From Alphaproteobacteria bacterium (lineage in GTDB: Bacteria > Pseudomonadota > Alphaproteobacteria > JAJUGE01), in NCBI GenBank assembly GCA_029268305.1, contig JAJUGE010000026.1:1-37254 (forward strand): DNA of 37,254 nt, written 5' to 3'. Position numbers and translations under genes: made by a program. Of the stretch, positions 23,489 through 33,849 are shown piece by piece. Below the pieces are notes generated by a model. That model ran no database searches. It saw nothing but the letters and a program-made list of their open reading frames with translations, and had not been told where the DNA came from. The stretch's first letter is position 1, and each line of letters opens with the position of its first letter.

Positions 23489-25900
23489 ATGCAGGACAAG
23501 CCAAGCGGCCATCTCTACCCGGTGCTCCCGTTGAGGGACATCGTCGTCTTCCCCCACATGATCGTTCCCCTCTTCGTCGGGCGCGAGAAGTCCGTCCACG
23601 CGCTCGAAGAGGTGATGAAGGACGACAAGCAGATCCTGCTCGTCGCGCAGAAGAACGCGGCGCAGGACGACCCGACCCCCGCCGACATTTACGAGGTAGG
23701 GACCATCGGCACGGTGCTGCAACTGCTGAAGCTTCCCGATGGCACGGTAAAGGTCCTCGTCGAGGGGACGCAGCGCGCGCGCATCCGCGGCTTCACCGAG
23801 CGCGAGGCCTTCTTCGAGGCGCTCGCGGACACCCTCCCCGAGTCCGACGGTACCTCGGCGGCGGAAGAGGAAGCTTTCGCGCGCACGGTCGTGACGCAGT
23901 TCGAAGCCTATGTGAAGCTCAACAAGAAGATCCCGCCGGAGGTCCTGGTTTCGATCAATCAGATCGATGACCCGGCGAAGCTCGCCGACACCGTCGCCGC
24001 TCACCTGACCCTAAAGATTCCCGAGAAGCAGGAGCTGCTCGAGACCGCCGGGGTGAAGGAGCGGCTGGAGCGCGTCTACTCCTACATGGAGGGCGAGATC
24101 GATGTGCTCGAGGTGGAAAAGCGCATCCGCAACCGCGTAAAGCGGCAGATGGAGAAGACGCAGCGCGAGTACTACCTGAACGAGCAGATGAAGGCCATCC
24201 AGAAGGAGCTGGGCGAGGGCGAGGACGGGCGCGACGAGGTCGCGGAACTGGAAGAGCGCATCAACGCGACGAAGCTCACCAAGGAAGCGCGCGAAAAGGC
24301 CATGGCCGAGCTGAAGAAGCTCCGGACCATGAGCCCGATGTCGGCCGAAGCCACGGTGGTGCGGAATTATCTCGACTGGATGCTCGGCATTCCGTGGAAG
24401 AAGCGCTCGAAAGTGAAGCGCGACATCCACCTCGCCGAGAAGATCCTGAACGATGACCATTTCGGGCTCGAGAAGGTCTAGGAGCGGATCCTAGAATACC
24501 TCGCTGTGCAGCAGCGCATGCGAAAGGTGAAGGGGCCGATCCTCTGCCTCGTCGGCCCGCCCGGCGTCGGCAAGACCTCGCTCGGCAAGTCGATCGCTCG
24601 TGCGACCGGGCGGAGCTTCGTGCGCATGTCGCTCGGCGGCGTTCGCGACGAGGCGGAGATCCGGGGTCACCGCCGCACCTACATCGGCTCGATGCCCGGC
24701 AAGGTCATCCAGGGGATGAAGAAGGCGAAGACCTCCAATCCGCTCTTCCTCCTCGACGAGGTCGACAAGCTGGGTGCCGACTGGCGCGGCGACCCTGCGT
24801 CGGCGCTGCTGGAAGTGCTCGACCCCGAGCAGAACTCGACCTTCAACGACCATTACCTCGAAGTCGACTACGACCTCTCGGACGTGATGTTCATCACCAC
24901 GGCGAACACGCTGCGCATGCCGCAGCCCCTGCTCGACCGGATGGAGATCATCCGTATCCCCGGCTACACCGAGGACGAGAAGGTCGAAATCGCAAAGCGC
25001 CACCTCATCCGGAAGCAGATGGAGGCGCACGGCCTGAAGAAGGGCGAATGGTCGATCACCGACGAGGCGTTGCGCGACGTCATCCGTTACTACACGCGCG
25101 AGGCGGGCGTCAGAAACCTCGAACGGGAGATAGCGAACCTCGCGCGGAAGGGCGTGAAGGAGCTGGTCTCCGGTAACACCAAGTCGCTCAAGATCACGCC
25201 GCGAAACCTCGGCAAGTTCGCCGGCGTACGCCGCTACCGCTACGGCGAGGCGGAGCGGGAGGATCTCGTAGGCGTCACCACCGGCCTGGCATGGACCGAG
25301 GTCGGGGGCGAGTTGCTGTCGATCGAAGCCGTGATCATGCCGGGCAAGGGGAACGTCTCCTACACCGGGAAGCTCGGCGACGTGATGCAGGAATCGGTGC
25401 AGGCCGCCCGCAGCTTCGTCCGCTCGCGGATGCTGCAGTACGGCATCAAGCCGCCCGACTTCGACAAGAAGGACATCCACGTCCACGTGCCGGAAGGTGC
25501 GACCCCGAAGGATGGCCCGTCGGCCGGTGTCGCAATGGTCACCTCGATCGTGTCGGCGCTGACCGGGGTCCCCGTCCGCAAGGACGTCGCGATGACCGGA
25601 GAGATCACGCTGCGCGGTCGGGTTCTGCCGATCGGTGGCCTGAAAGAGAAGCTGCTGGCGGCACTGCGTGGGGGCCTCACCACGGTGATCATCCCGAAAG
25701 ACAACGAGAAGGACTTGGCGGACATTCCGCAGAACGTCCTCAAGGGGCTGAAAATCATCCCGGTCGAGACGGTCGACGAGCTCCTTGCCAATGCGCTGGT
25801 AGAGGTGCCCCAGGCGATCGAATGGAACGAGGCGGACGAGGTCAAGCCGCCGCCGGCACCCGACGGAGGCAAGAGCGTCTCCGGCGTCGTAACGCACTGA
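23489..25900 (+). pseudogene. lon: lon protease gene interrupted by one in-frame amber codon
   Basis: The frame encodes an 803-residue Lon protease apart from TAG at 24479-24481 (codon 331), reading [22 protein letters not shown] where Lon proteins have lysine, so one A-to-T change in AAG explains it. There is no shift of frame. The parts are otherwise intact: N-terminal substrate domain, Walker A GPPGVGKT at 356-363, [11 protein letters not shown], and the Ser-Lys protease dyad S678 (DGPSAGVAM) with K721 ([10 protein letters not shown]). If the stop is real, the first 330 residues lack ATPase and protease. Restart at GTG 24506 could make a 464-residue AAA+-protease fragment, but no well-spaced Shine-Dalgarno precedes it. 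Conservation on both sides suggests a very recent mutation or a sequencing or assembly error. Lon normally degrades misfolded and regulatory proteins; hup follows, as in many proteobacteria. Confidence 0.85.
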
Positions 25901-25908
25901 CCCGCAAT

Positions 25909-25942
25909 GGTGCCGCGCGCCGATCGAAAGGCGCGCGGCACC
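25909..25942 (+). terminator. Strong hairpin after lon, possible terminator
   Basis: GGTGCCGCGCGC (25909-25920) pairs perfectly with GCGCGCGGCACC (25931-25942), and the stem extends to 13 bp by the C-G pair inside the loop. It begins 9 nt after the lon stop. No T-tract follows (ACAAAGC), so it may act as a 3'-end stabiliser or a poor intrinsic terminator. Confidence 0.5.
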
Positions 25943-25972
25943 ACAAAGCTGGGGACAGATTATCCTCGCGCA

Positions 25973-26002
25973 TTGACTGACGAAAACCGGCCGGATTAGA
26001 CT
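25973..26002 (+). promoter_or_regulatory. Possible promoter of hup
   Basis: TTGACT (25973-25978) matches five of six -35 bases. After 18 bp comes TAGACT (25997-26002), four of six -10 bases. It lies between the hairpin after lon and the HU start and would give a leader of about 65 nt. It overlaps a GC-rich imperfect hairpin followed by TTTT (25987-26014), which could instead be a terminator. Confidence 0.35.
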
Positions 26003-26073
26003 CCGCCGGCTTTTCGGTTGGGGGGTTTCCCAAGGTATTGACCCATAGTTGTCGCTCACAGGGGGACTTGCTA

Positions 26074-26346
26074 GTGAACAAGAACGAGTTGATCGCCGCG
26101 GTCGCGGACGATACCGGTTTGGCTAAAGGGGATGCCAGCAAGGCGGTAGATGCCATCTTCGATGCCATCTCGGGCGCATTGAAGAAGGGCGATGAGGTGC
26201 GTCTCGTCGGCTTCGGCACCTTTTCCGTAACCAAGCGTGCGGCATCGACCGGCCGCAATCCCCGGACCGGTGAAACCATCAAGATCGCCGCGTCGAACCA
26301 GCCGAAGTTCAAGGCTGGAAAAGCGCTGAAGGACGCCGTCAACTAA
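26074..26346 (+). CDS. hup: DNA-binding protein HU
   Basis: A 90-residue histone-like nucleoid protein that bends and compacts DNA as a dimer. The sequence shows NKNELIAAVADDTGLAKGDA, then VRLVGFGTFSVTKRAA and the DNA-contacting arm GRNPRTGETIKIAAS with the intercalating proline, ending KFKAGKALKDAVN. GTG 26074 is chosen because GGGGGA lies 7 nt upstream and the length is exactly that of HU. An earlier in-frame start at 26038 would add 12 residues foreign to the family. It is downstream of lon, the usual place. Confidence 0.96.
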   Translation: MNKNELIAAVADDTGLAKGDASKAVDAIFDAISGALKKGDEVRLVGFGTFSVTKRAASTGRNPRTGETIKIAASNQPKFKAGKALKDAVN

Positions 26347-26361
26347 ATCTCGCCGCCGCAT

Positions 26362-26393
26362 GGCTGGCTGCGGTAGTGGCCGGCCTTTCTTTC
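26362..26393 (+). terminator. Intrinsic terminator of hup
   Basis: GGCTGGC (26362-26368) pairs with GCCGGCC (26379-26385) with one G-U pair and a 10-nt loop, followed by TTTCTTT. It begins 15 nt after the hup stop and ahead of tRNA-Val. Confidence 0.6.
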
Positions 26394-26474
26394 CTGTTCC
26401 CCGTGCTAACTTGTATGACCCCGGTCCCGCGCATCGAAAGGCAGATGCCTTCGGTCGGAGAGCGGCGCAATGAG

Positions 26475-26549
26475 GGGCGGTTAGCTCAGCGGTAGAGCAC
26501 TGCGTTTACACCGCAGGTGTCGTAGGTTCGATCCCTACACCGCCCACCA
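26475..26549 (+). tRNA. tRNA-Val (anticodon UAC)
   Basis: A 75-nt tRNA with encoded CCA. Acceptor GGGCGGT pairs with ACCGCCC. The D arm contains GCTCAGCGGTAGAGC, and the anticodon stem CTGCG/CGCAG closes loop TTTACAC with anticodon TAC, reading GUA (Val). The T arm is GTAGGTTCGATCCCTAC. The short variable loop GTGTC fits a class I tRNA. Confidence 0.96.
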
Positions 26550-26644
26550 ATTCTGAGACCTTTCCTTCTTCATCTCCGCTTGCCGTGGCACCATATCCGA
26601 AGCCCCGCAGAAATCCTTCCGCGGAAGCTTTGCAGGTGACTGCC

Positions 26645-26818
26645 ATGCGGTACGCTGTGCTCTTCTTGCCTTGCCTTCTGATGCTCGCCGCCTGCGCCGG
26701 CGGTCCGACCGACCGAACGACGACCGTCGCCTTCGTCGCTCCCGACGATTGCTTCGGCTCGCACCAGAGGCTGCATCGGGACTGGCTGCAGCTTTGCGCC
26801 GAACTTGACGAGGACTGA
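26645..26818 (+). CDS. Small lipoprotein of unknown function
   Basis: A 57-residue peptide with a textbook lipoprotein signal: MRYAVLFLPCLLMLAACAGG, lipobox LAAC with the lipidated cysteine at residue 17. The mature part is about 40 residues and contains two further cysteines (DDCFGS and LQLCAEL) that could form a disulfide. ATG 26645 has AGGTGA a few bases upstream; an earlier in-frame start at 26585 would hide the signal. It lies between tRNA-Val and the acyl-CoA dehydrogenase gene with no clear partner. I do not recognise the family. The short length leaves some doubt that it is expressed. Confidence 0.55.
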   Translation: MRYAVLFLPCLLMLAACAGGPTDRTTTVAFVAPDDCFGSHQRLHRDWLQLCAELDED

Positions 26819-26986
26819 GTCCCGGAGCGTAGACGCTCATTGTACGGTCGCGGCGGAGAGCTGCGAGGCGATTGGACCGGTTCGAGCGTGGCGGTCAGCC
26901 GGGGGAGCGACTTGACTCCAGTGACAACTCCCCGCATGTCCGCTCCATCGGCGGCGTATGTCGAGCGAAGGTGAGCGGAGGCCGAG

Positions 26987-28693
26987 ATGAACCAGCCTGT
27001 GACCGGCCCAGTCGGGTCGGAGGGCGCAACATCGATCATCCTTCCGGATTTGATGGGGATCTGCCGCGAAGCGCTGGCCAGCGCGGAATCCTATTCCGAC
27101 GCGGCGCGGTCGGCGGTGAACGGACTTGTCACCAGTGATGGGAGGGTCGATCCGAAGCTGCTCGAGCAGGAACAGCTCGCAGCGCATGGACTCGCCTGGC
27201 TCACCACCTACGTGGCAGGCCTCCGCGAGTTGCTCCGCTGGGCGGAGCGCCTGAACGGGTCCGGTCGGTTCGGCGAGCTCGAGCAACTGATCCTCCAGGC
27301 CGGATTCGGCGAGTACATGGCACAGCTGATCGGCGGCATCGCCATCAGCCAGGGGGAAGTCGTCCGGCCTGCGGATCTCGGCATAGCAGATGAGGTGGTG
27401 GAGAAGTTCGACGCGGCAGCTGTCCGACGGCTGCGCACGAGCGGAAGCCGCTCCGCTGTGCGGATGCGCATCGCGGAGCTGATCGCCGACAAGTCTGCCG
27501 GGGAAGATTTCGGTGATCCGGCTCTGGACGATGACACCCTCGTCATGATCCGCGACCAGTTCCGGCGCTTCGCGAGCGAGCGGGTGCAGCCGGACGCCCA
27601 CAGCTGGCACCTTCGCGACGAGCTGATCCCGATCGAGATCGTGCGGGAAATGGGCGAAATGGGCGTCTTCGGCCTCACCGTGCCCGAAGATCACGGCGGC
27701 CTCGGCATGGGCAAGGTGGCTATGTGCGTGGTGACCGAGGAGCTCTCACGCGCCTACATCGGGGTCGGCTCTCTGGGGACCCGGTCCGAGATCGCTGCCG
27801 AGCTGATCCGTCTTGGCGGCACCGACGCGCAGAAGGAGGAGTGGCTGCCGAAGATCGCCTCTGGCGAAGTGCTCCCGACGGCGGTCTTCACCGAGCCGAA
27901 CACCGGCTCCGACCTCGGCAGCCTCCGTACCCGTGCGATTCGCAATGGCGATGTCTACCGCGTAACCGGCAACAAGACCTGGATCACCCACGCCGCGCGC
28001 GCCGACATGATGACCTTGCTCGCGCGCACCGACCCGGACGAGCCCGGCTATCGCGGTCTCAGCATGTTCATCGCGCCCAAGCCGCGCGGGACAGACCAGG
28101 ATCCCTTCCCCGCTCCAGGCATGAGTGGCGGCGAGATCCAGGTGCTCGGCTACCGCGGCATGAAAGAGTACGAGATCGCTTTCGACGGCTTCGAGATCTC
28201 CGCCGAAAACCTCCTCGGCGGCGTCGAAGGGCAAGGCTTCAAGCAGCTCATGACCACATTCGAATCTGCCCGCATTCAGACGGCGGCCCGTTCCGTGGGC
28301 GTGGCGCAGCGGGCGCTCGAGCTGGCGCTCGAATATGCCACGGGGCGTCAGCAGTTCGGGAAAGCGATCTATGCCTTCCCGCGTGTCGGCGGGAAGATCG
28401 CCTGGATGGCCGTCGAGACCATGATCGCGCGGCAGCTCTCATATTTCGCCGCCCGCGAGAAGGACTCCGACCGGCGCTGCGACATCGAGGCGGGGATGGC
28501 GAAGCTGCTCGCTGCCCGCGTGGCCTGGTCGAATGCCGACAACGCCGTGCAGGTACATGGCGGGAACGGCTATGCCGAGGAATACGAGATCAGCCGCGTC
28601 CTCTGCGATGCCCGTATCCTCAACATCTTCGAGGGCGCTGCCGAGATCCAGGCCCATGTCATCGCCCGCGGCCTGCTGGAAAGGCGGAACTGA
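26987..28693 (+). CDS. mcd: Probable (2S)-methylsuccinyl-CoA dehydrogenase (acyl-CoA dehydrogenase family)
   Basis: A 568-residue FAD-dependent acyl-CoA dehydrogenase, about 170 residues longer than the usual 380-400. The extra N-terminal region, with LLRWAERLNGSGRFGELEQL, then GGIAISQGEVVRPADLG, is the hallmark of methylsuccinyl-CoA dehydrogenase. In the ethylmalonyl-CoA pathway that enzyme oxidises (2S)-methylsuccinyl-CoA to mesaconyl-CoA for acetyl-CoA assimilation. The dehydrogenase core shows FGLTVPEDHGGLGMG, then FTEPNTGSDLGSLRTRA, NKTWITHAARADMM, and the C-terminal QVHGGNGYAEEYEISRVLCD. ATG 26987 follows GGAGG. No other gene of the pathway (ecm, ccr, mch, mcl) is in the window. A general long-form acyl-CoA dehydrogenase remains a less likely alternative. 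Confidence 0.82.
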   Translation: MNQPVTGPVGSEGATSIILPDLMGICREALASAESYSDAARSAVNGLVTSDGRVDPKLLEQEQLAAHGLAWLTTYVAGLRELLRWAERLNGSGRFGELEQLILQAGFGEYMAQLIGGIAISQGEVVRPADLGIADEVVEKFDAAAVRRLRTSGSRSAVRMRIAELIADKSAGEDFGDPALDDDTLVMIRDQFRRFASERVQPDAHSWHLRDELIPIEIVREMGEMGVFGLTVPEDHGGLGMGKVAMCVVTEELSRAYIGVGSLGTRSEIAAELIRLGGTDAQKEEWLPKIASGEVLPTAVFTEPNTGSDLGSLRTRAIRNGDVYRVTGNKTWITHAARADMMTLLARTDPDEPGYRGLSMFIAPKPRGTDQDPFPAPGMSGGEIQVLGYRGMKEYEIAFDGFEISAENLLGGVEGQGFKQLMTTFESARIQTAARSVGVAQRALELALEYATGRQQFGKAIYAFPRVGGKIAWMAVETMIARQLSYFAAREKDSDRRCDIEAGMAKLLAARVAWSNADNAVQVHGGNGYAEEYEISRVLCDARILNIFEGAAEIQAHVIARGLLERRN

Positions 28694-28807
28694 TCGGGCT
28701 CGACACATGTGGCTCTCCCTTGCCAGACTATCGCATCTGACTGCGCCTTTCCTGGCGAGAGGCTGAGGGCGCCGGCAGAGGTGGAGCTCTGAAAGACGGA
28801 GGGGGGC

Positions 28808-29395
28808 GTGTTTCGCTTGGGAATTGGACAACGCGCCGTGGGTCGCACGGCTGGCAGCTTCGCCGCGGTTTGGCTTCTGTTCGGCTATACGGCACCGTCG
28901 GTGGTGGCCGAGTGCGGCGAGGCTCGCGCCATCGACGAGTGCCTCGTCGGTGAGTGGCGATCCGATGGCAGCGGCGCCGCCGAGTGGATGAAGCGCAACA
29001 TGCCGCCCGGCATCTCGATCCCCCAGAGCGGCGGCGGCACCATCGTCTTCGATGCCGATGGTACCTATCGCTCATCACGCTCTGGCGAAGCGACGCATGC
29101 CACCGATGCGGGCGGTCGGGTGCAGGCGCGTGCAACTGCGACGAACGAGACGCGCGGGCGGTGGTCGTCCTCGGACGGTCAACTTCATCTCTGCCCGGAA
29201 ATGCAAGACATGCAGGGCGAGATGCGCATCAAGGGCCCGGGCGGCAATGAGCAGGTCATCCCGATGCCGAAGGAAGCCGGTCCCCGCCAGATGACCCAAG
29301 CGTACACCTGCGCCGATCGCGAGCTGGAAACGCAGATCACGATCCCGGGCATCGCCGATCCCATGGTGATCCGCTACGTACGCGCCGACTCCTGA
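28808..29395 (+). CDS. Exported protein of unknown function
   Basis: A 195-residue protein that I do not recognise. Start GTG 28808 is preceded by GGAGGGGGG. The N-terminus is a signal peptide: basic MFRLGIGQRAVGRTA, hydrophobic SFAAVWLLFGYTA, likely cleavage at VVA-EC near residue 35. The mature part has CLVGEWRSDGSGAAEWM and GGGTIVFDADGTYRSS, a pattern seen in small beta-rich lipocalin-like or CHRD-unrelated exported proteins that start with a V(T)G-x-W motif. Four cysteines (ECGE, DECLV, LHLCPE, YTCADRE) could form two disulfides in the periplasm. No operon partner is evident; hppA begins 236 nt later. Confidence 0.6.
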   Translation: MFRLGIGQRAVGRTAGSFAAVWLLFGYTAPSVVAECGEARAIDECLVGEWRSDGSGAAEWMKRNMPPGISIPQSGGGTIVFDADGTYRSSRSGEATHATDAGGRVQARATATNETRGRWSSSDGQLHLCPEMQDMQGEMRIKGPGGNEQVIPMPKEAGPRQMTQAYTCADRELETQITIPGIADPMVIRYVRADS

Positions 29396-29474
29396 CGCTC
29401 GTCTCCGGAACACAACCTCCGTTTACCATCATCGCCTTCGTGAACCTCGGCCGTGCATGCGCCGCGACGTCGAA

Positions 29475-29513
29475 GGCAGACCCGCCCCCTCCCCTGGGTG
29501 CCGCGGGTCTGCC
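29475..29513 (+). repeat. Perfect 11-bp inverted repeat between an exported-protein gene and hppA
   Basis: GGCAGACCCGC (29475-29485) and GCGGGTCTGCC (29503-29513) are perfect inverted copies around a 17-nt loop. It lies 80 nt after the upstream stop and 118 nt before the hppA start. No T-run follows, so it is either a weak terminator, an mRNA structure in the hppA leader, or an operator. It is the main structure in the 29396-29631 gap. Confidence 0.6.
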
Positions 29514-29631
29514 GCGCGGGTTGCGTTGAAGATGGCCTTCTGGCATTTTCGCGCCCGTCTTCCGCCTTGCCGGTCTGGGGTCTTGGCGCGCCGGCGGAGC
29601 GCTTCGTCCAATTCATGAAGGGTCGTTCCCG

Positions 29632-31740
<2,109 letters not shown>

Positions 31741-31761
31741 CACACGGGTCACCAAAAGCAA

Positions 31762-31800
31762 GGGACCCTGGAGAGTTGATCCTCTCCAGGGCCCCTTCTC
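31762..31800 (+). terminator. Terminator between hppA and bamE (probably bidirectional)
   Basis: CCCTGGAGAG (31766-31775) and CTCTCCAGGG (31782-31791) form a perfect 10-bp stem with a 6-nt loop. The stem can be extended by GGG 31762-31764 with CCC 31792-31794 around a bulged A. A pyrimidine-rich TTCTC follows. It lies 22 nt after the hppA stop, between two convergent genes. Confidence 0.75.
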
Positions 31801-31830
31801 TATCCCGGCCGCAGTAACTGCTCGCGTAGC

Positions 31831-32283
31831 CTAGTTGGAGCCGGCCGTATCCCTGTTGAAGCGGCCGATGTTCCCAAGCAGCTGCTCGAGGAAGGTCAGC
31901 TCGTGGCCAGCGGTCGGCGTCTCCCGCTCCACCAGAGCCACCTCATTTCTGTCCTCTTTGGTCAACACCTCCGTCGACTCCACGAACCCCGTGTCGTCGA
32001 AGCGGACGACCAGAACCTGACGCTCGATCAGTTCGGGGTCGAAGAATGCGACCTGGCGATTGCGCTCGCCGATGTAGTACCAGACATTGTCGTCGAAAGG
32101 GGCCCTGCTCGATGGGGTGCCGAGCGCCTGCAGGACCCCTTCCTTTGTCTGGGCGCCGGGTCGGATCTCGGTGACATCGCCCTCACGGAAGACGTAGCCG
32201 TTGGAATCGACGTCGGCGCTGCAGGCAGCCATCAAGGCGACGATCCCCGCGGCCAGCACTATTCGACCAGTCGAGCTCCGCAT
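31831..32283 (-). CDS. bamE: Outer-membrane assembly lipoprotein BamE (SmpA/OmlA)
   Basis: A 150-residue lipoprotein of the BAM complex, which inserts beta-barrel proteins into the outer membrane. The signal ends in the lipobox LMAAC (C21). The SmpA/OmlA domain is seen as IRPGAQTKEGVLQALGTPSS, then WYYIGERNRQVAFFDPELIERQVLVVRFDDTG cut by short loops. The C-terminal tail (EQLLGNIGRFN) is typical of alphaproteobacterial members. The start is ATG 32283. It is divergent from the bc1 chaperone gene across 155 bp, which must hold both promoters. Confidence 0.92.
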   Translation of the reverse strand: MRSSTGRIVLAAGIVALMAACSADVDSNGYVFREGDVTEIRPGAQTKEGVLQALGTPSSRAPFDDNVWYYIGERNRQVAFFDPELIERQVLVVRFDDTGFVESTEVLTKEDRNEVALVERETPTAGHELTFLEQLLGNIGRFNRDTAGSN

Positions 32284-32438
32284 CGTGTCCTCATGCTCCT
32301 CGTGCCCCGTGGCAGCGCTGTTGCCTCACGGGGCGGATTCCTTAAATAGGGAGTTTGGAAGATGTCATCGGCCGGACCCGGCGTCAACGAACCGCCCGGC
32401 GCTTGCGAACGAAGCCTGTCGCGCACGGAGCTACAATC

Positions 32439-33011
32439 ATGCAATTCTGGCAATCGCTGCGCCGGCGCCGTGGAGACGCCGCGGCGCGTGCCTTGTATGA
32501 GAGTGTCGTAGCACAGGCTCGCCGTCCGGAGTTCTTCGCCGATTGTGGCGTTCCCGACACCGTCGACGGACGGTTCGAGATGATTGCCCTGCACGCCCAT
32601 CTCGTCCTCAGGCGGCTTGGGAAAGATGCGAGGAAGGCAGAGGCTGGCAAACTCGCGCAGGCGCTCTTCGACCTGATGTTCGCCGACATGGATCATAGTC
32701 TCCGAGAGATGGGGGTCGGCGATCTTTCGGTCGGCAGGAAAGTTCGAACGATGGCAGAAGCCTATTATGGGCGGGCCGCGGCGTACGATGCCGGTCTGAG
32801 TAGCGGCGACAACGCGCTCACTGCGGCGTTGCGCCGGAATCTCTATGGAACGGTCCAGCCCGAAGAGACCGCCGTCGCGACGATGGCAGAGTATGTGCGG
32901 CGTCAGGATGCGCATCTTTCCGAACAACCGGCAGCCGCACTGGAGCAGGGTCGGGTCGATTTTCTGCCTGCACCAGTGATGCCTACATCTCTCGCGAAGG
33001 AGCGCGGATGA
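32439..33011 (+). CDS. Ubiquinol-cytochrome c chaperone family protein (CBP3-like)
   Basis: A 190-residue helical protein related to mitochondrial CBP3/UQCC1, which assists assembly of cytochrome b into the bc1 complex. Family blocks are ARALYESVVAQARRPEFFAD, then VPDTVDGRFEMIALHAHLVL, LFDLMFADMDHSLREMGVGD and AEAYYGRAAAYD. ATG 32439 is chosen because the family begins a few residues before the ALY segment; a longer frame from 32355 has no matching N-terminus. The last bases overlap the next start by 4 nt (ATGA), so the two are translationally coupled, a common alphaproteobacterial arrangement. Confidence 0.9.
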   Translation: MQFWQSLRRRRGDAAARALYESVVAQARRPEFFADCGVPDTVDGRFEMIALHAHLVLRRLGKDARKAEAGKLAQALFDLMFADMDHSLREMGVGDLSVGRKVRTMAEAYYGRAAAYDAGLSSGDNALTAALRRNLYGTVQPEETAVATMAEYVRRQDAHLSEQPAAALEQGRVDFLPAPVMPTSLAKERG

Positions 33012-33565
33012 TTGCCCAATCTCATGGAGAGAAGCCCGAGCTTTCACGCCGTTTCGGCCTTCATCTGGCCGACGAACAGCCGCTCCGCGTAACGATCGAA
33101 GCGAGTCCCGACGAAAGATTGGAACTACAGAAGCGTTTCGGGCTCGAAGCGTTGCGGGCTTTTCGTGCCGACGTCATCCTTGGGCGTCTGGATCACGGAG
33201 ACGTTTACAAGGTGGAAGGCACGCTTCATGCCGAGGTCACGCAGCTCTGCGTCGTCACCCTCGAGCCGATCGAGAATATCGTGGAAGGTCCATTCCACAG
33301 CACTTATGTGAGAGTAGATGCATCCTTGTTGCCCGCGCCGGCCGAGATCGCGGGCGACGAGGACGAACCGGAGCCATTCGCCGGCGAATCGTTCGACGTT
33401 GGCGAGGCGGTTGTCCAGGAATTCGCCTCGATGCTGGATCCCTACCCGCGGCTACCGGAAGCCGCTGTGGAAGAGGCGTTCCGTGCCGACGAAGCCGAGG
33501 CCGTTACGTCGCCGTTCGCCGTGCTGCAAAAGCTGCGGGGCGCGGGGGATCCGACGGCCGATTAG
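33008..33565 (+). CDS. DUF177/YceD family protein
   Basis: A 185-residue YceD-like protein. The conserved core is GDVYKVEGTLHAEVTQLCVV followed by TLEPIENIVEGPF, and the acidic segment DEDEPEPF and FDVGEAVVQEFASMLDPYPR are typical. The role is not settled; the gene is almost always beside rpmF, and members have been linked to 23S rRNA metabolism in plants and bacteria. Here it lies 70 nt before rpmF and overlaps the bc1 chaperone gene by 4 nt. The start is ATG 33008. Confidence 0.88.
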   Translation: MIAQSHGEKPELSRRFGLHLADEQPLRVTIEASPDERLELQKRFGLEALRAFRADVILGRLDHGDVYKVEGTLHAEVTQLCVVTLEPIENIVEGPFHSTYVRVDASLLPAPAEIAGDEDEPEPFAGESFDVGEAVVQEFASMLDPYPRLPEAAVEEAFRADEAEAVTSPFAVLQKLRGAGDPTAD

Positions 33566-33635
33566 GTTGCCCGGACAGATGAATTGAGATACACAACCGC
33601 GTTTTGCCGCACCCTAGCAGAGAGAATCGGGACAA

Positions 33636-33818
33636 ATGGCCGTACCCAAGAAGAAGACGACCAAGTCACGGCGTGACATGCGCCGGTCGCACGACCGCAT
33701 CACGCTCGCCAATCACGTGGAATGCCCCAACTGCGGCGAGCGCACTTTGCCGCACCATGTCTGCCGGTCCTGCGGGTACTATCGCGACAGAGAAGTCGTG
33801 ACCGGTGCCGGCAGCTGA
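33636..33818 (+). CDS. rpmF: 50S ribosomal protein L32
   Basis: A 60-residue ribosomal protein. It begins [20 protein letters not shown] and carries a zinc-ribbon with four cysteines (C30, C33, C43, C46; CPNCG and CRSCGYY), so it is the zinc-binding form. It lies ahead of plsX and fabH, the classical rpmF-plsX-fabH cluster that ties ribosome and fatty-acid synthesis. Confidence 0.97.
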   Translation: MAVPKKKTTKSRRDMRRSHDRITLANHVECPNCGERTLPHHVCRSCGYYRDREVVTGAGS

Positions 33819-33849
33819 TCGATTGGATTAGCGGAACGGGACGCGCCGC

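Noticed and set aside
24479..24481. Amber codon in lon as pyrrolysine or programmed recoding
   Set aside because: Lon proteins carry ordinary lysine here, no recoding structure is visible, and pyrrolysine use is not expected in this lineage; mutation or error is simpler.
24491..26059. A 522-codon minus-strand open frame over lon
   Set aside because: It is antisense to conserved Lon AAA+ and protease sequence and shows no domain.
26506..27039. Minus-strand frame ending GGVGIEPTTPAV
   Set aside because: The end is the known false translation of the antisense of a tRNA (here tRNA-Val), and the rest has no domain.
27724..28740. A 338-codon plus-strand frame inside the acyl-CoA dehydrogenase gene
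   Set aside because: It is an alternate-frame shadow rich in Arg, Pro and Gly, while the overlapping frame has full dehydrogenase motifs.
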